From assembly GCA_019912385.1 (NCBI GenBank), contig JAIOIW010000038.1, forward strand, positions 1-64,000: DNA of 64,000 bases, given 5' to 3'. Position 1 is the stretch's first letter. The number at the start of each line of letters is the position of its first letter. Position numbers and translations under genes: made by a program. Below the pieces are notes generated by a model, which saw only the letters and a program-made list of their open reading frames with translations, was not told the origin of the DNA and made no database searches. Below, piece by piece: positions 35,745-45,290 of this stretch. This stretch comes from Notoacmeibacter sp. (GTDB lineage Bacteria > Pseudomonadota > Alphaproteobacteria > Rhizobiales > Rhizobiaceae).

Positions 35745-36612
35745 GAACCCCGGCGCATTCGTGCCAGGGCCTGGCCAACGTGTCGGCCTGCTGGCGGGAA
35801 GCGGCGCGCTTCCGCTCCTGATCGTCCGAAAATTGCGCGAGCGCGGCCACGATCCCTACGTCATCCGTGCCGAAGGGGAGGCATCGCCGGATCTCGCTGC
35901 CTTCGACGGCGAGGTATTGGCACTCGAGCAATTCGCACGCGTGCGTCCGGCCCTGGTCAAGGCCGGCGTCACCCATCTGGTCCTGGCCGGCGGCATAACG
36001 CGCCGCCCGGTCTGGCACAGGTTCCGCTGGAGCTGGGCGCTGTTGCGGGTCCTTCCTGCCGCGATGTCAGCGCTCAAGGCCGGAGATGATGTCCTGCTGC
36101 GAGCCATTACGCGATTTGTGGAAGGAGCAGGCATCACTGTTATCGGCGCGCATCAGGTGATGCCGGACCTGCTGGCGCCGGCCGGGGTCATGGGCAAACA
36201 TGCCCCCAGGAAATCAGACTGGGCCACGATCGGGGCCGCCGTTGAGGCTGCGCGGGCGATCGGCAGTCTCGATATCGGACAGGCCGCCGTGGCATTCGGC
36301 ACGCGCGCTGTCGCGCTTGAGGGCATTGAAGGCACCGATGGTCTGCTGGAGCGCACGTGCGAACTGCGCGAACACGGGCGGATTGCATCATCGAGGCGCG
36401 GCGTCCTCGCAAAATGCGCCAAGCCGGGGCAGGAATTGCGGGCGGACATGCCGTCCATCGGGGCGAATACGGTGGAACTGGCGCATACCGCGGGCCTGGT
36501 GGGCATCGCCGTCGATGCGGACCACTCGCTGGTGCTCGACTTCGCCACGACGGTGGAAACCGCTGATCGGCTGGGTCTGTTTCTCGTCGGTCTGGAAGGG
36601 CGCGCGCGATGA
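35722..36612 (+). CDS. lpxI: UDP-2,3-diacylglucosamine pyrophosphatase LpxI
   Basis: It makes lipid X by hydrolysing UDP-2,3-diacylglucosamine, the alphaproteobacterial alternative to LpxH. The product (296 aa from the ATG at 35722) has an N-terminal domain starting VGLLAGSGALPLLIVRKLRERG and the C-terminal DUF1009 domain with DWATIGAAVEAARAIGSLDIGQAAV and LPSIGANTVE-like DMPSIGANTVELAHTAGLVGIAV. A GTG at 35761 is an alternative start just after the lpxA stop; the ATG would overlap lpxA by 23 bp. Its stop overlaps lpxB by 4 bp. Confidence 0.92.
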   Translation: MTALKTNRNPGAFVPGPGQRVGLLAGSGALPLLIVRKLRERGHDPYVIRAEGEASPDLAAFDGEVLALEQFARVRPALVKAGVTHLVLAGGITRRPVWHRFRWSWALLRVLPAAMSALKAGDDVLLRAITRFVEGAGITVIGAHQVMPDLLAPAGVMGKHAPRKSDWATIGAAVEAARAIGSLDIGQAAVAFGTRAVALEGIEGTDGLLERTCELREHGRIASSRRGVLAKCAKPGQELRADMPSIGANTVELAHTAGLVGIAVDADHSLVLDFATTVETADRLGLFLVGLEGRAR

Positions 36613-37772
36613 GCGTTTCGCCCCCCTTGCGGATCGGCATCATCGCAGGCGAGGAGTCGGGCGACATCCTGGGTGCCGATCTTGTGGCTGCAATCAAGGA
36701 GCAGTCGGGACGCGATGTCGAACTGGTGGGCGTTGGCGGCTTGCACCTCGCGGAGCAAGGGTTGAAGAGCCTGTTCGATCCGGGCGAGATCGCGCTGATG
36801 GGCGTTACGGCCATCATCATGCGGCTTCCAGGCCTGCTGGCCCGCATTGCGCAAACCGCCCGTGCCCTCGTCCAGGCGCGGCCCGATATCGTCATCATCA
36901 TCGACGGTCCGGATTTTACCCACCGCGTTGCCCGGCGTATCCGCGCCGCCAACGCTTCCATTCCCATCATCGACTACGTCTGTCCTTCCGTGTGGGCGTG
37001 GCGGCCGCAACGCGCAAAGGCGATGCGCGGCTATATCGACCACGTGCTTTGCATCCTGCCTTTCGAGGTCGAGGCGCTATGCCGCCTGGACGGCCCGGCA
37101 GCGACCTATGTCGGCCACCGGCTTGCCAGCGACATAACACTGCGCGAAGCGCATGCGGCCCAGACGCGGCGCCACCGCGAGCCGTCGGCTCCCAACCTCG
37201 TTCTGCTGCCCGGTTCGCGGCGCAGCGAGGTTCGCGCGATGCTGCCTTTCTTCCGCGAGACGGTTGAAGTGCTGTTTGCGGAGGGATTGAAGCCGCGGCT
37301 GATGTTGCCGACAGTCGCGCATGTCGAGGGCATCGTGCGCGAAGCGGTCTCTGCCTGGCCCTGGCCCGTGGAAATATCGACCGGCCTGCCGTCGCGCTAC
37401 CGGGCGTTCGGCGAGGCCGATGCCGCGCTTGCCGCGTCAGGCACGGTGACGCTGGAACTGGCGATTGCCGGCGTTCCGCTCGTGTCCGCCTACAAGGGCG
37501 ACGTGATCATGTGGCTTGTACGCTCGCTGATCACCACCTGGTCCGGCTCGCTGCCGAACCTGATCGCAGACCGCCCGGTCGTGCCCGAGCTCTACAACGA
37601 TATGCTGCGGCCGAACCTCGCCGCACGCCACCTGATGGCCTTGATCGAAGAGGGCGCACAACGCGACGCACAACTCTCCGGTTTCGCAGTCGTGCGTCAT
37701 CGTATGGAAACGCCGCGACCGTCCGGCGAGATTGCCGCGCAAGCGACCCTCAGCCTGCTGCGCAAAGCCTGA
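36609..37772 (+). CDS. lpxB: Lipid-A-disaccharide synthase
   Basis: A GT-B glycosyltransferase that joins lipid X to UDP-diacylglucosamine; 387 aa, peripheral inner membrane. Motifs: GIIAGEESGDILGADLV at the N terminus, IDGPDFTHRVARRIR, YVCPSVWAWRPQRAKAM, LLPGSRRSEVRAMLPFF and the acceptor/donor region ALAASGTVTLELAIAGVP. It is coupled to lpxI, is the last gene of the lipid A run and is followed by a terminator. Confidence 0.97.
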   Translation: MSVSPPLRIGIIAGEESGDILGADLVAAIKEQSGRDVELVGVGGLHLAEQGLKSLFDPGEIALMGVTAIIMRLPGLLARIAQTARALVQARPDIVIIIDGPDFTHRVARRIRAANASIPIIDYVCPSVWAWRPQRAKAMRGYIDHVLCILPFEVEALCRLDGPAATYVGHRLASDITLREAHAAQTRRHREPSAPNLVLLPGSRRSEVRAMLPFFRETVEVLFAEGLKPRLMLPTVAHVEGIVREAVSAWPWPVEISTGLPSRYRAFGEADAALAASGTVTLELAIAGVPLVSAYKGDVIMWLVRSLITTWSGSLPNLIADRPVVPELYNDMLRPNLAARHLMALIEEGAQRDAQLSGFAVVRHRMETPRPSGEIAAQATLSLLRKA

Positions 37773-37781
37773 CCGGAATGA

Positions 37782-37807
37782 AAAAGGGCGCCTGAAAGCG
37801 CCCTTTT
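37782..37807. terminator. Bidirectional terminator between lpxB and gltA
   Basis: AAAAGGGCGC / GCGCCCTTTT, a 10-bp stem with a CTGAAA loop. T runs occur on both strands (TTTT at 37804-37807 on plus; AAAAA at 37781-37785 reads as TTTTT on minus), so it can stop the convergent lpxB and gltA transcripts. Confidence 0.88.
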
Positions 37808-37826
37808 CCATTAATTTCCAAACACC

Positions 37827-39116
37827 TCAGCGATTGGCAACGGGGACATAGTCGCGCTGCGTCTCGCCGGTGTAGAGCTGGCGCGGCCGGCCGATCTTCT
37901 GTCGCGGGTCCTCGATCATTTCCTTCCACTGGGCGATCCAGCCAATCGTTCTTGCGACGGCGAAAAGCACGGTGAACATGGTCGTCGGAAATCCGAGAGC
38001 CTTGAGCGTTATGCCGGAATAGAAGTCGATGTTGGGATAGAGCTTCTTCTCGATGAAATACTCGTCGGTCAGCGCGATCCGCTCCAGTTCCATCGCGACG
38101 TCGAGCATCGGATCATCCTTGATGCCGAGCTCCGCAAGGACTTCGTGCGTAGTCTTCTGCATGATCTTGGCGCGCGGATCGTAATTCTTGTAGACCCGGT
38201 GACCGAAGCCCATCAGGCGGAACGGATCGTTCTTGTCCTTGGCGCGGGCGATGTATTCGGGGATGTTCTCCACCGTGCCGATTTCAGCCAGCATGTTGAG
38301 CGCGGCCTCATTTGCACCGCCATGTGCGGGACCCCACAGGCAGGCGATGCCGGCGGCAATGCAGGCGAACGGATTGGCGCCAGACGAACCCGCAAGGCGG
38401 ACGGTCGAGGTCGAGGCATTCTGCTCGTGGTCGGCATGCAGAATGAATATCCGGTCCATTGCCCGCGCAAGCACCGGATTGACCTGGTACTCCTCGCACG
38501 GAACAGCGAAGCACATGCGCAGGAAGTTCGACGCGTAGTCGAGATTGTTCTGCGGGTAAACGAAAGGCTGGCCGACATGGTACTTGAAGGCCATGGCGGC
38601 GATCGTCGGCATCTTGGCGATCATGCGTAGCGACGCGACCATGCGCTGGTGCGGATCGGAAATGTCGGTGGAGTCATGGTAGAACGCCGACATGGCGCCG
38701 ACGACCCCGCACATGATGGCCATCGGATGCGCGTCTCGGCGGAACCCGGTGAAGAACCGGTTCATCTGCTCGTGAACCATCGTGTGGTGGGTCACGCGGT
38801 AGTGAAAGTCCTCGTTCTGCGCCTTGGTCGGCAATTCGCCGTAGAGCAGGAGATAGCAGACCTCGAGGAAGTCGCCGTGCTCGGCCAACTGTTCGATCGG
38901 GTAACCGCGGTGAAGGAGAATTCCCTCATCGCCGTCAATATAGGTGATCTTCGATTCGCAGCTTCCCGTCGAGGTATAACCCGGATCGTAGGTGAACATG
39001 CCTGACTGGGAGTAAAGCGACGAGATGTCCATGACATCCGGACCGATTGTTCCACGACGCACCGGGAATTCGAACGATTCACCACCGACATCCAATTTCG
39101 CCGTTCTATCGCTCAT
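37827..39116 (-). CDS. gltA: Citrate synthase (type II)
   Basis: It condenses oxaloacetate and acetyl-CoA in the TCA cycle; 429 aa, the NADH-sensitive hexameric type of Gram-negatives. Active-site segments are [19 protein letters not shown] (His), [11 protein letters not shown] (His) and [15 protein letters not shown] (Asp further on). Start ATG 39116 ([12 protein letters not shown]) has AAGGAGCAAGGG upstream; the longer frame up to 39260 has no family similarity. Three TGC-N3-GCA repeats lie in its promoter region, shared with the phasin promoter. Confidence 0.98.
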   Translation of the reverse strand: MSDRTAKLDVGGESFEFPVRRGTIGPDVMDISSLYSQSGMFTYDPGYTSTGSCESKITYIDGDEGILLHRGYPIEQLAEHGDFLEVCYLLLYGELPTKAQNEDFHYRVTHHTMVHEQMNRFFTGFRRDAHPMAIMCGVVGAMSAFYHDSTDISDPHQRMVASLRMIAKMPTIAAMAFKYHVGQPFVYPQNNLDYASNFLRMCFAVPCEEYQVNPVLARAMDRIFILHADHEQNASTSTVRLAGSSGANPFACIAAGIACLWGPAHGGANEAALNMLAEIGTVENIPEYIARAKDKNDPFRLMGFGHRVYKNYDPRAKIMQKTTHEVLAELGIKDDPMLDVAMELERIALTDEYFIEKKLYPNIDFYSGITLKALGFPTTMFTVLFAVARTIGWIAQWKEMIEDPRQKIGRPRQLYTGETQRDYVPVANR

Positions 39117-39158
39117 CCCTTGCTCCTTTCCAACCGGTTCATCTGCCCAAAGCCCGTG

Positions 39159-39169
39159 TTGCATTGCAA
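39159..39169. promoter_or_regulatory. PhaR/AniA-like operator, gltA site 1
   Basis: TTGCATTGCAA is a TTGC-N3-GCAA inverted repeat 43 bp upstream of the gltA start, within TGTTGCATTGCAAACA (39157-39172). The mirror-image core TTGCAATGCAA resembles TGTGCAATGCAAA at the phasin gene. Confidence 0.5.
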
Positions 39170-39234
39170 ACAGACTTGCGCGTGGACTTGCTATCCTATT
39201 TCCAGCAGGCTCACAAGCTGCCGTAAAGTCTAAC

Positions 39235-39247
39235 TGTGCAGCGCACA
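39235..39247. promoter_or_regulatory. PhaR/AniA-like operator, gltA site 2
   Basis: TGTGCAGCGCACA has perfect 5-bp arms (TGTGC / GCACA) around a 3-bp spacer, matching the GTGC-N3-GCAC phasin site 2. Confidence 0.5.
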
Positions 39248-39248
39248 A

Positions 39249-39261
39249 TTTGCACCGCAAA
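39249..39261. promoter_or_regulatory. PhaR/AniA-like operator, gltA site 3
   Basis: TTTGCACCGCAAA has perfect 5-bp arms (TTTGC / GCAAA) around ACC. It abuts site 2 and lies 8 bp from the end of gltX, between the two minus-strand genes. Confidence 0.5.
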
Positions 39262-39269
39262 AAGGCCGC

Positions 39270-40691
39270 TCAGACTGCCTGGTCGCGGATCCGCGCGAGG
39301 CTTTCGGTGCGCCCCAGGACGGCCAGCACATCGAACACGCCTGGCGAGGTGGCACGGCCGGTCAAAGCGGCGCGCAGGGGCTGAGCGACCTTGCCCAGCT
39401 TGAGTCCTCTGGATTCGGCATAATCGCGCACCGCCCTGTCTGTGGTTTCCACGCTCCAGTCGCTCACAAATTCCAGTGCGCCCAGGACATCGCCCAGCAG
39501 CGCGCGCGCATCGCTGTCAAGGATTTCCGCCGCCTTTTCGTCGAGGGCGAGCGGGCGCTGGTCGAAAATGAAACGCGCCCCGTCGGCAAGATCCACCAGC
39601 GTTTTGGCGCGCTCCTTCAAACCAGGCATCGCGGCCAGGAGTTGCGCCTTGCGCTGTTCAGTCATGGCACCGGCCAACTCCTTGCCACCCGGCAGATAGG
39701 GCAGCGTTTCCATGAGCTGGGTGAACAGTTCGCCGTCGTCGCTGGCGCGCATGTAGAGGCCGTTCAGCGCCTCCAGCTTCTTGAAATCGAACCGCGCCGC
39801 ACCCCTATTGATATCCTCGATCTCGAACCAGGCGATCATGTCGTCGAGCGTCATGACTTCGTCGTCGCCGTGGCTCCAGCCAAGCCGCACGAGATAGTTG
39901 CGCAGCGCGGCCGGCAGATAGCCCATTTCACGGTAGGCTTCGACGCCAAGCGCGCCATGGCGCTTTGACAGCTTCGCTCCGTCTTGCCCGTGGATCAGCG
40001 GAATATGGGCCATCACCGGCACGTCCCAACCCATTGCCTTGTAGATGATGGTCTGGCGTGCGGCATTGGTCAGGTGATCGTCGCCGCGAATGATGTGGGT
40101 AACGCCCATGTCATGGTCGTCGACGACGACGGCATGCATGTAAGTCGGCGAACCGTCAGACCTGAGCAGGATGAAATCATCGAGGTCCTTGTTGGGGAAG
40201 CGAACATCGCCCTGCACCTTGTCGGCAACCAGGGTCTCGCCTTCCCGCGGCGCCTTGATGCGCACGACCGGCGAAACGCCCTGCGGAGCCTCGGCGGGAT
40301 CGCGATCGCGCCAGCGCCCGTCGTAACGCGGCGGACGGCCTTCCGCCCGCGCCTTCTCGCGCATTTCGGCGAGTTCCTCTTGGGAGGCATAGCAATAATA
40401 GGCTTCGCCGCGCGCGACGAGTTCCAGGGCCACCTCGCGGTGGCGTGCGGCGCGGGCGAACTGCGAGATCGGCTCACCCTCCCAGTCGAGACCAAGCCAG
40501 CCAAGGCCGTCGAGGATCGCCGCGGTTGCCGCTTCCGTGGAGCGTTCGCGGTCCGTATCCTCGATGCGAAGCAGCATCTTGCCGCCGGTATGGCGCGCAT
40601 AAAGCCAGTTGAACAGCGCCGTGCGTGCACCGCCGATATGCAGGTATCCGGTGGGCGAAGGAGCAAAGCGGGTAATTACGGTCTGTGTCAT
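39270..40691 (-). CDS. gltX: Glutamyl-tRNA synthetase
   Basis: A class I aminoacyl-tRNA synthetase, 473 aa. HIGH-type motif [20 protein letters not shown] at the N terminus (HIGG) and the KMSKS equivalent [13 protein letters not shown] near residue 245. The C-terminal anticodon-binding domain has the regular length. The frame continues far upstream, but only the ATG at 40691 (MTQTVITRF) matches the family N terminus. It lies 153 bp upstream of gltA on the same strand and is divergent from comEC. Confidence 0.97.
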   Translation of the reverse strand: MTQTVITRFAPSPTGYLHIGGARTALFNWLYARHTGGKMLLRIEDTDRERSTEAATAAILDGLGWLGLDWEGEPISQFARAARHREVALELVARGEAYYCYASQEELAEMREKARAEGRPPRYDGRWRDRDPAEAPQGVSPVVRIKAPREGETLVADKVQGDVRFPNKDLDDFILLRSDGSPTYMHAVVVDDHDMGVTHIIRGDDHLTNAARQTIIYKAMGWDVPVMAHIPLIHGQDGAKLSKRHGALGVEAYREMGYLPAALRNYLVRLGWSHGDDEVMTLDDMIAWFEIEDINRGAARFDFKKLEALNGLYMRASDDGELFTQLMETLPYLPGGKELAGAMTEQRKAQLLAAMPGLKERAKTLVDLADGARFIFDQRPLALDEKAAEILDSDARALLGDVLGALEFVSDWSVETTDRAVRDYAESRGLKLGKVAQPLRAALTGRATSPGVFDVLAVLGRTESLARIRDQAV

Positions 40692-40802
40692 GCGGACATC
40701 CGGCAGGAGAGTGGTGGCGGTCATTTCCGCCATGGCGTTTTTTCGCGCCTCATGTAGCATAGGCAGGGTGGGGTGCAAGTGCTGGCCGCTTTGTGAGAGC
40801 GT

Positions 40803-43529
40803 TTGGCGGGCGACGTTCGCAGTGTCGAGAGCCGGGAGCGGGCGCATTTCCGCGTTGACGGCGCACACGCGGTGCCGAGTGCATCGAGTCCGCTCACTGC
40901 CCCTGGAAGTTCGCTTGCACCGCCGGCCGCATCGCTTGCCGCACGGCCAGCGGCGATATCCCTGTTTCGCCAAACAAGCGAAATTTTCCGATTTCGGCTC
41001 TTGCACGCCGATGCGCTGATCCGCGAATGGGAATACGGCACCTTCTACCTGTTTGTGCCGGTGGTATTCGGATTTGGTGCGGCACTGTTCTTCGCCGCAC
41101 CCGCCGAACCTGATCTGTCGGCAATCATGGCCGGCCTTGTCGTTCTGTTGCTTTTCGCACGGCTCGCGCGCGGCCGTTTCGCCCTGCGTATCGCGGTTCT
41201 GGCGACTGTGGCCCTGGTCGCCGGCATGCTGGCGGCAAAGCTGGAGACAGCACGCGGAAGTGCAGTCACGACGGGATCGACCGTAACAACGGAGGTGACA
41301 GGCACGCTGGTCTTGTTGCAGCGCCAGTCGTCGGGGCGCATGCGCATGGTGATCGACGTCGCGACGACTGCCCGCCCGCGCCTGAAATACCAACCTGTGC
41401 GCATCCGCGTGACAGCGGGTTCGGTACCGGAAGATGCAGTGGCCGGCGATGTTATCAAGGGGCGTGTCCGGCTTTTGCCGCCATCAGGTCCCGTTCGCCC
41501 CGGCGGCTATGATTTTTCCTTCGAGAGCTTCTTCGACGGGGTGGGGGCTACGGGATTCTTTCTCGGCCGGCCTCAAATCGCGAAACCGCGGCATCCAACG
41601 ACATGGAGCGCCCGGGCGCGTGCCTTGCTCGAACGGGCGAGGGCGGGCCTGACGTCGCGGATAAAGGGCCGGATCGGCGGAGAAGAGGGCAATGTGGCCG
41701 CAGCGCTCGTTACCGGAGACAAGGGCGCGATATCAGCCGATGTCGCGGAGGCGCTACGCGCGACCGGCCTCGCCCATATCCTCTCCATCTCGGGCCTGCA
41801 CATGGCGCTCGTGGCCGGATCGGTTGCCGGTTTTCTTCGCGCCATGTTCGCCCTGTTTCCCGAATTCGCATCCCGGCACGCGTCGCGGAAGTATTCCGCG
41901 TCGGCAGCGCTTCTGGCCGTATTTGCCTACCTGTTCATATCGGGCGCAGGGATCGCCACGCAGCGCAGCTTCATCATGCTCGCGGTCATGCTGGTGGCGA
42001 TGCTGTTCGACCGGGCGGCACTGACCCTGCGAAACCTGGCGACCGCGGCCCTGGTTGTCCTGGCGCTCCAACCGCATGAAATTACCGGGCCGGGATTCCA
42101 GATGTCATTTGCCGCCACTGCAGCGCTGGTTTCGGCCTATGCGGCGTGGAGCCGGATCAGGGCGCGTGCGCTTGCGCGAACGGAACAGCGGCAACCAGGT
42201 TTTGCATGGCTCCTGGCGCGCTACGCGGGCGCACTGGTGTTCACGTCGCTGGTCGCGGGCGCGGCAACGACGATCTACGGCATCTACCACTTCCAGCGCG
42301 TGGCGCCGCTCGGCGTGATCGCCAATCTCGGGGCGATGCCGGTCGTCTCTCTGGTCGTCATGCCGGCAGCGGTGGCCGCGCATGTCCTGATGCCTTTCGA
42401 TCTCGACGGGCCGTTCTTCCGGCTGATGGGCTGGGGTATCGGCGTGGTCCTGTCGATCGCACGCCAGGTCGCCGCCCGCTCTCCGCTCGACCTTGTACCC
42501 GCCATGGCGCTGCCGTCGATGCTGGCGTTGAGCGCTGGCCTGATCGCCGTCACGCTGATCTCAGGCCGGCTTCGGCTGGCGGCCCTGCCGTTGTTTGCCG
42601 CCGGTGCGATACTCGCATTCAACGATCAGCAGCCCACCATCCTGGTCAGCGAGGATGCGCGTCTCGTCGCTGTCGATCTGGGTGACGGCAAGATGGCGGT
42701 CAACCGGCAACGGCCGAACAGCTTCGTCATGGAGAACTGGCTGCGGGCTTCCGCCGCCCAGACTGTCGTCAAACCAGTCGATATCGCCGGGCAAAAGGCG
42801 CAGAAGCCGGGCGCGGACCGTCAGCAAGTCCGGTTGGATCCGGTTCAGGAAGGCAAATCCGCGAGCCATGCGGATGGGCGGGACACCAGGTCAGGCCATG
42901 ATACCGGCGCACAGAGTTCCGATCAGCGGCGGCGCGGATACAAGACAGCACCACGAACCCGCAACGGGCAAGTGTCGGAAGAGGCCGCCGCCACGCCGGT
43001 GGTCGTCGCGCTGCTTGAGGCAATGGCGGCCGCAGGGGAGAAGGCGACCGGTTTTCGATGTTCCGATGATGTCTGTCTCGCTCGCGATGTTTCCGGCGCG
43101 CTGATCGCACATGCCAGGGACGCCGCGCAAGCGAGGCCGCTGTGCGCCCACGCCAGCCTGATCGTCATCGCAGACGCGACGGCAGGCCACATCTGCGGTA
43201 ACCGGCAAACGGTAACCGTCATCACGGCCCGGGATCTCGCGCGCCGGGGATCGGCAGCGGTCCGTTTCATCATGCCGCCAAAATCACCGAGACAATACCG
43301 CCTGTCCGCACCGGGAAGCGCGAAGTCGACCGGCCCACCGAATGCCGATGTCGCGGCGCCGGGTATCCAGAGGGCCGTCGTAAACTACGCGATCGCCGAG
43401 CCCTATCGGCCCTGGCATACCCATCGCGCCTTTTCGCGCGAGGCGCGCGGCCTGCCGCCATGGGAACCGCGAAAGGCGTCCCGCAGCGCTAAAGAAAAAC
43501 AGACCCCGCCATCCGCCCAAAATCGCTGA
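40803..43529 (+). CDS. comEC: ComEC/Rec2 family DNA-uptake protein without a metallo-beta-lactamase domain
   Basis: A polytopic inner-membrane protein predicted to form the channel for single-stranded DNA uptake; about 900 aa. It has a DUF4131 region (about 75-260, with [21 protein letters not shown]), then the Competence domain (about 280-560, [39 protein letters not shown]). The last about 300 residues show no HxHxDH hydrolase motif. They hold a hydrophilic linker and a small cysteine domain (FRCSDDVC, then two single Cys residues), as I recall for alphaproteobacterial ComEC. The exact start is uncertain: TTG 40803 or a later GTG. Confidence 0.88.
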   Translation: MAGDVRSVESRERAHFRVDGAHAVPSASSPLTAPGSSLAPPAASLAARPAAISLFRQTSEIFRFRLLHADALIREWEYGTFYLFVPVVFGFGAALFFAAPAEPDLSAIMAGLVVLLLFARLARGRFALRIAVLATVALVAGMLAAKLETARGSAVTTGSTVTTEVTGTLVLLQRQSSGRMRMVIDVATTARPRLKYQPVRIRVTAGSVPEDAVAGDVIKGRVRLLPPSGPVRPGGYDFSFESFFDGVGATGFFLGRPQIAKPRHPTTWSARARALLERARAGLTSRIKGRIGGEEGNVAAALVTGDKGAISADVAEALRATGLAHILSISGLHMALVAGSVAGFLRAMFALFPEFASRHASRKYSASAALLAVFAYLFISGAGIATQRSFIMLAVMLVAMLFDRAALTLRNLATAALVVLALQPHEITGPGFQMSFAATAALVSAYAAWSRIRARALARTEQRQPGFAWLLARYAGALVFTSLVAGAATTIYGIYHFQRVAPLGVIANLGAMPVVSLVVMPAAVAAHVLMPFDLDGPFFRLMGWGIGVVLSIARQVAARSPLDLVPAMALPSMLALSAGLIAVTLISGRLRLAALPLFAAGAILAFNDQQPTILVSEDARLVAVDLGDGKMAVNRQRPNSFVMENWLRASAAQTVVKPVDIAGQKAQKPGADRQQVRLDPVQEGKSASHADGRDTRSGHDTGAQSSDQRRRGYKTAPRTRNGQVSEEAAATPVVVALLEAMAAAGEKATGFRCSDDVCLARDVSGALIAHARDAAQARPLCAHASLIVIADATAGHICGNRQTVTVITARDLARRGSAAVRFIMPPKSPRQYRLSAPGSAKSTGPPNADVAAPGIQRAVVNYAIAEPYRPWHTHRAFSREARGLPPWEPRKASRSAKEKQTPPSAQNR

Positions 43530-43588
43530 CGGCGAAAACTTGTGCGTTCGCCAACACAAAAGCGGCGGGCAGAGCGCCCGTGCGCCGG

Positions 43589-44305
43589 TCAGTAGCGCCG
43601 GATCAGTCCGATCAGCCGCCCCTGCACCTTGACCCGGTCGGGCGGGAAGATCCGCGTCTCGTAGGCCGGATTGGCCGCTTCCAGCGCAATCGACGCACCC
43701 TTGCGGCGGAACCGCTTGAGCGTGGCTTCCTCCTCATCCACGAGCGCCACGATAATGTCGCCGGGATTGGCGGTCGAGCCATCACGAATGATCACCGTAT
43801 CGCCATCGAATATGCCGGCATCGATCATCGAGTCGCCTTTGACCTCAAGCGCATAGTGCTCTCCGCCGCCCAGCATCTCCGGGGGAACGGCGATGGAATG
43901 GGTCTGGTGCTGAATGGCGTCGATCGGAACACCGGCGGCGATCCGCCCCATCACCGGCACCAATACGGCGACAAGCGCATCGTCGTCGTTGCTGGCAGCG
44001 GGCATGCGCGGTTCGGGCCTGCGGCCGAGGCTGCCCTCGATGACGCTGGGTGAAAACTTTCTCGGCGTCTGCCCAAGTCCTGGCGCAATGGACTCCGGCA
44101 GGCGAATGACTTCCAGTGCGCGCGCGCGGTTTGGCAGGCGGCGAATGAAGCCACGCTCCTCCAGCGCCGTGATCAGGCGATGGATACCCGACTTCGAGGC
44201 AAGATCGAGCGCATCCTTCATCTCGTCGAATGACGGTGGTATTCCCGTCTCCTTCATGCGTTCGTGAATGAAGAGCAGAAGCTCGTGTTGTTTTCGCGTG
44301 AGCAT
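43589..44305 (-). CDS. lexA: SOS repressor LexA
   Basis: A transcriptional repressor with self-cleaving activity that controls the DNA-damage response; 238 aa. An N-terminal winged helix ([17 protein letters not shown] through [11 protein letters not shown]) is joined to the S24 peptidase domain with cleavage site Ala124-Gly125 (GRIAAGVP), Ser159 (VKGDSMID) and Lys197 (ATLKRF). The start ATG 44305 gives the standard N terminus. It is autoregulated through an SOS box 50 bp upstream and is divergent from the ectoine cluster side. Confidence 0.97.
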   Translation of the reverse strand: MLTRKQHELLLFIHERMKETGIPPSFDEMKDALDLASKSGIHRLITALEERGFIRRLPNRARALEVIRLPESIAPGLGQTPRKFSPSVIEGSLGRRPEPRMPAASNDDDALVAVLVPVMGRIAAGVPIDAIQHQTHSIAVPPEMLGGGEHYALEVKGDSMIDAGIFDGDTVIIRDGSTANPGDIIVALVDEEEATLKRFRRKGASIALEAANPAYETRIFPPDRVKVQGRLIGLIRRY

Positions 44306-44354
44306 GGCCCGGTCCCTTGGAATCAAAAATACAAAACCAGAACATACACTATAT

Positions 44355-44369
44355 GTTCCATTTGTGTTC
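44355..44369. promoter_or_regulatory. Alphaproteobacterial SOS box of lexA
   Basis: GTTC-N7-GTTC (GTTC at 44355-44358 and 44366-44369, spacer CATTTGT) is the direct-repeat LexA target known from Rhodobacter and rhizobia. On the lexA strand it reads GAAC-N7-GAAC. It supports LexA autorepression. Confidence 0.85.
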
Positions 44370-44423
44370 TGCAAGTGTCTTGGCCATATGGTGATGTCAG
44401 CGGGCAGGAACTGCTTCCCTTTG

Positions 44424-44465
44424 CGGTGTATCGAGCGCGTGCCTCTACGGTGTATCGAGCGCGTG
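44424..44465. repeat. Tandem 18-bp direct repeat between lexA and the GntR gene
   Basis: CGGTGTATCGAGCGCGTG occurs at 44424-44441 and 44448-44465, with a 6-bp spacer (24-bp period). It lies at the left edge of the proposed ectoine cassette. No gene was found in 44306-44591 apart from the SOS box and this repeat. Confidence 0.8.
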
Positions 44466-44591
44466 AGCCCGGCAGGGATCGCTCGGGACCATAGCGCTGA
44501 TGCCGTTGGGGCGCAGGTTCGGCCGGAAAGGCGGCCGGGCGCATCGGACGGCTAGCCCACCGCATTGCCGGTCGCGGATCAGGTCACCGCA

Positions 44592-45290
44592 TCACGTTCC
44601 GGCGTAATAGTTGCGCAATCGCTTGAAGCTCATGGAAATATGCGCGCGGCGCATGTGGCCGACCGCTTCGATGTCGCCGATGTCAACGGCGGCGAGCACT
44701 TCGGTTATCTCGCGTGAGAAGATCGCTGCTTCCTCGGCCATGTCCATGTGCGAGATGGATTTCAGCCAGATCCGAGCGGTCTGATAGTAGAGACGCTCGG
44801 AAATCTCGCGCAAGGGTTCGTTGCCGCAAAGCCTCATCAGGACATGGAAAAAGTCCATGTTGAGCTGGGCAAAGCGGCGCGGGTCTGGATTATTCACGAG
44901 GTCGCTGCCGCTTTCCTGGAGGTCGCGGAAGAGAGCGATTGTCTCGGCATCGGGCGAAACCGGCTCGAGCTTGCCGAGAAGTTCGGCGAGCTCCATGCGC
45001 AGATGATAGACCTGCGCCAGGGCCTCGATATCCACGTCGGTGACGATCGTGCCGACGCCCTGGACCGATTTCAGCAGGCCCTCGGATTCCAGCCATCCAA
45101 GCACGCGGCGCAGAGGCGTGCGGCTTATTCCGAACTCCGCGGCAAGCGCTTCCTCGCTCAGCTTGGTGCCGGGCGGATAGTCGAGGAGGCTGATGCGGTT
45201 GCGCAGCGTGCCATAGAGCAGAGCGAAGCGCTCGCGCGCCGCGCTGCCCTGCGCATCCTCGCGGACATCCGGTTTCGAGTGGCCGGTCAT
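44592..45290 (-). CDS. GntR family regulator, FadR (FCD) subfamily, of the ectoine cluster
   Basis: A 232-aa regulator. An N-terminal winged helix-turn-helix (about 25-90: PGTKLSEEALAAEFGISRTPLRRVLGWLESEGLLK) precedes an all-helical FCD ligand domain (about 100-225) with the metal/ligand residues expected in AQLNMDFFHVLMRLCGN and the later AVGHMRRAHI. It is the last gene of the minus-strand eut unit, overlapping the deacetylase gene by 4 bp. Characterised ectoine systems use EnuR, a MocR-type GntR with an aminotransferase fold, so this is a different repressor type. The likely operators are the TGTACA repeats near 47690-47800. Confidence 0.88.
   Translation of the reverse strand: MTGHSKPDVREDAQGSAARERFALLYGTLRNRISLLDYPPGTKLSEEALAAEFGISRTPLRRVLGWLESEGLLKSVQGVGTIVTDVDIEALAQVYHLRMELAELLGKLEPVSPDAETIALFRDLQESGSDLVNNPDPRRFAQLNMDFFHVLMRLCGNEPLREISERLYYQTARIWLKSISHMDMAEEAAIFSREITEVLAAVDIGDIEAVGHMRRAHISMSFKRLRNYYAGT

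Noticed and set aside
40692-41393. N-terminal extension of gltX by 234 codons
   Set aside because: The extra sequence overlaps the divergent comEC gene and has no synthetase similarity; the ATG at 40691 fits the family start.
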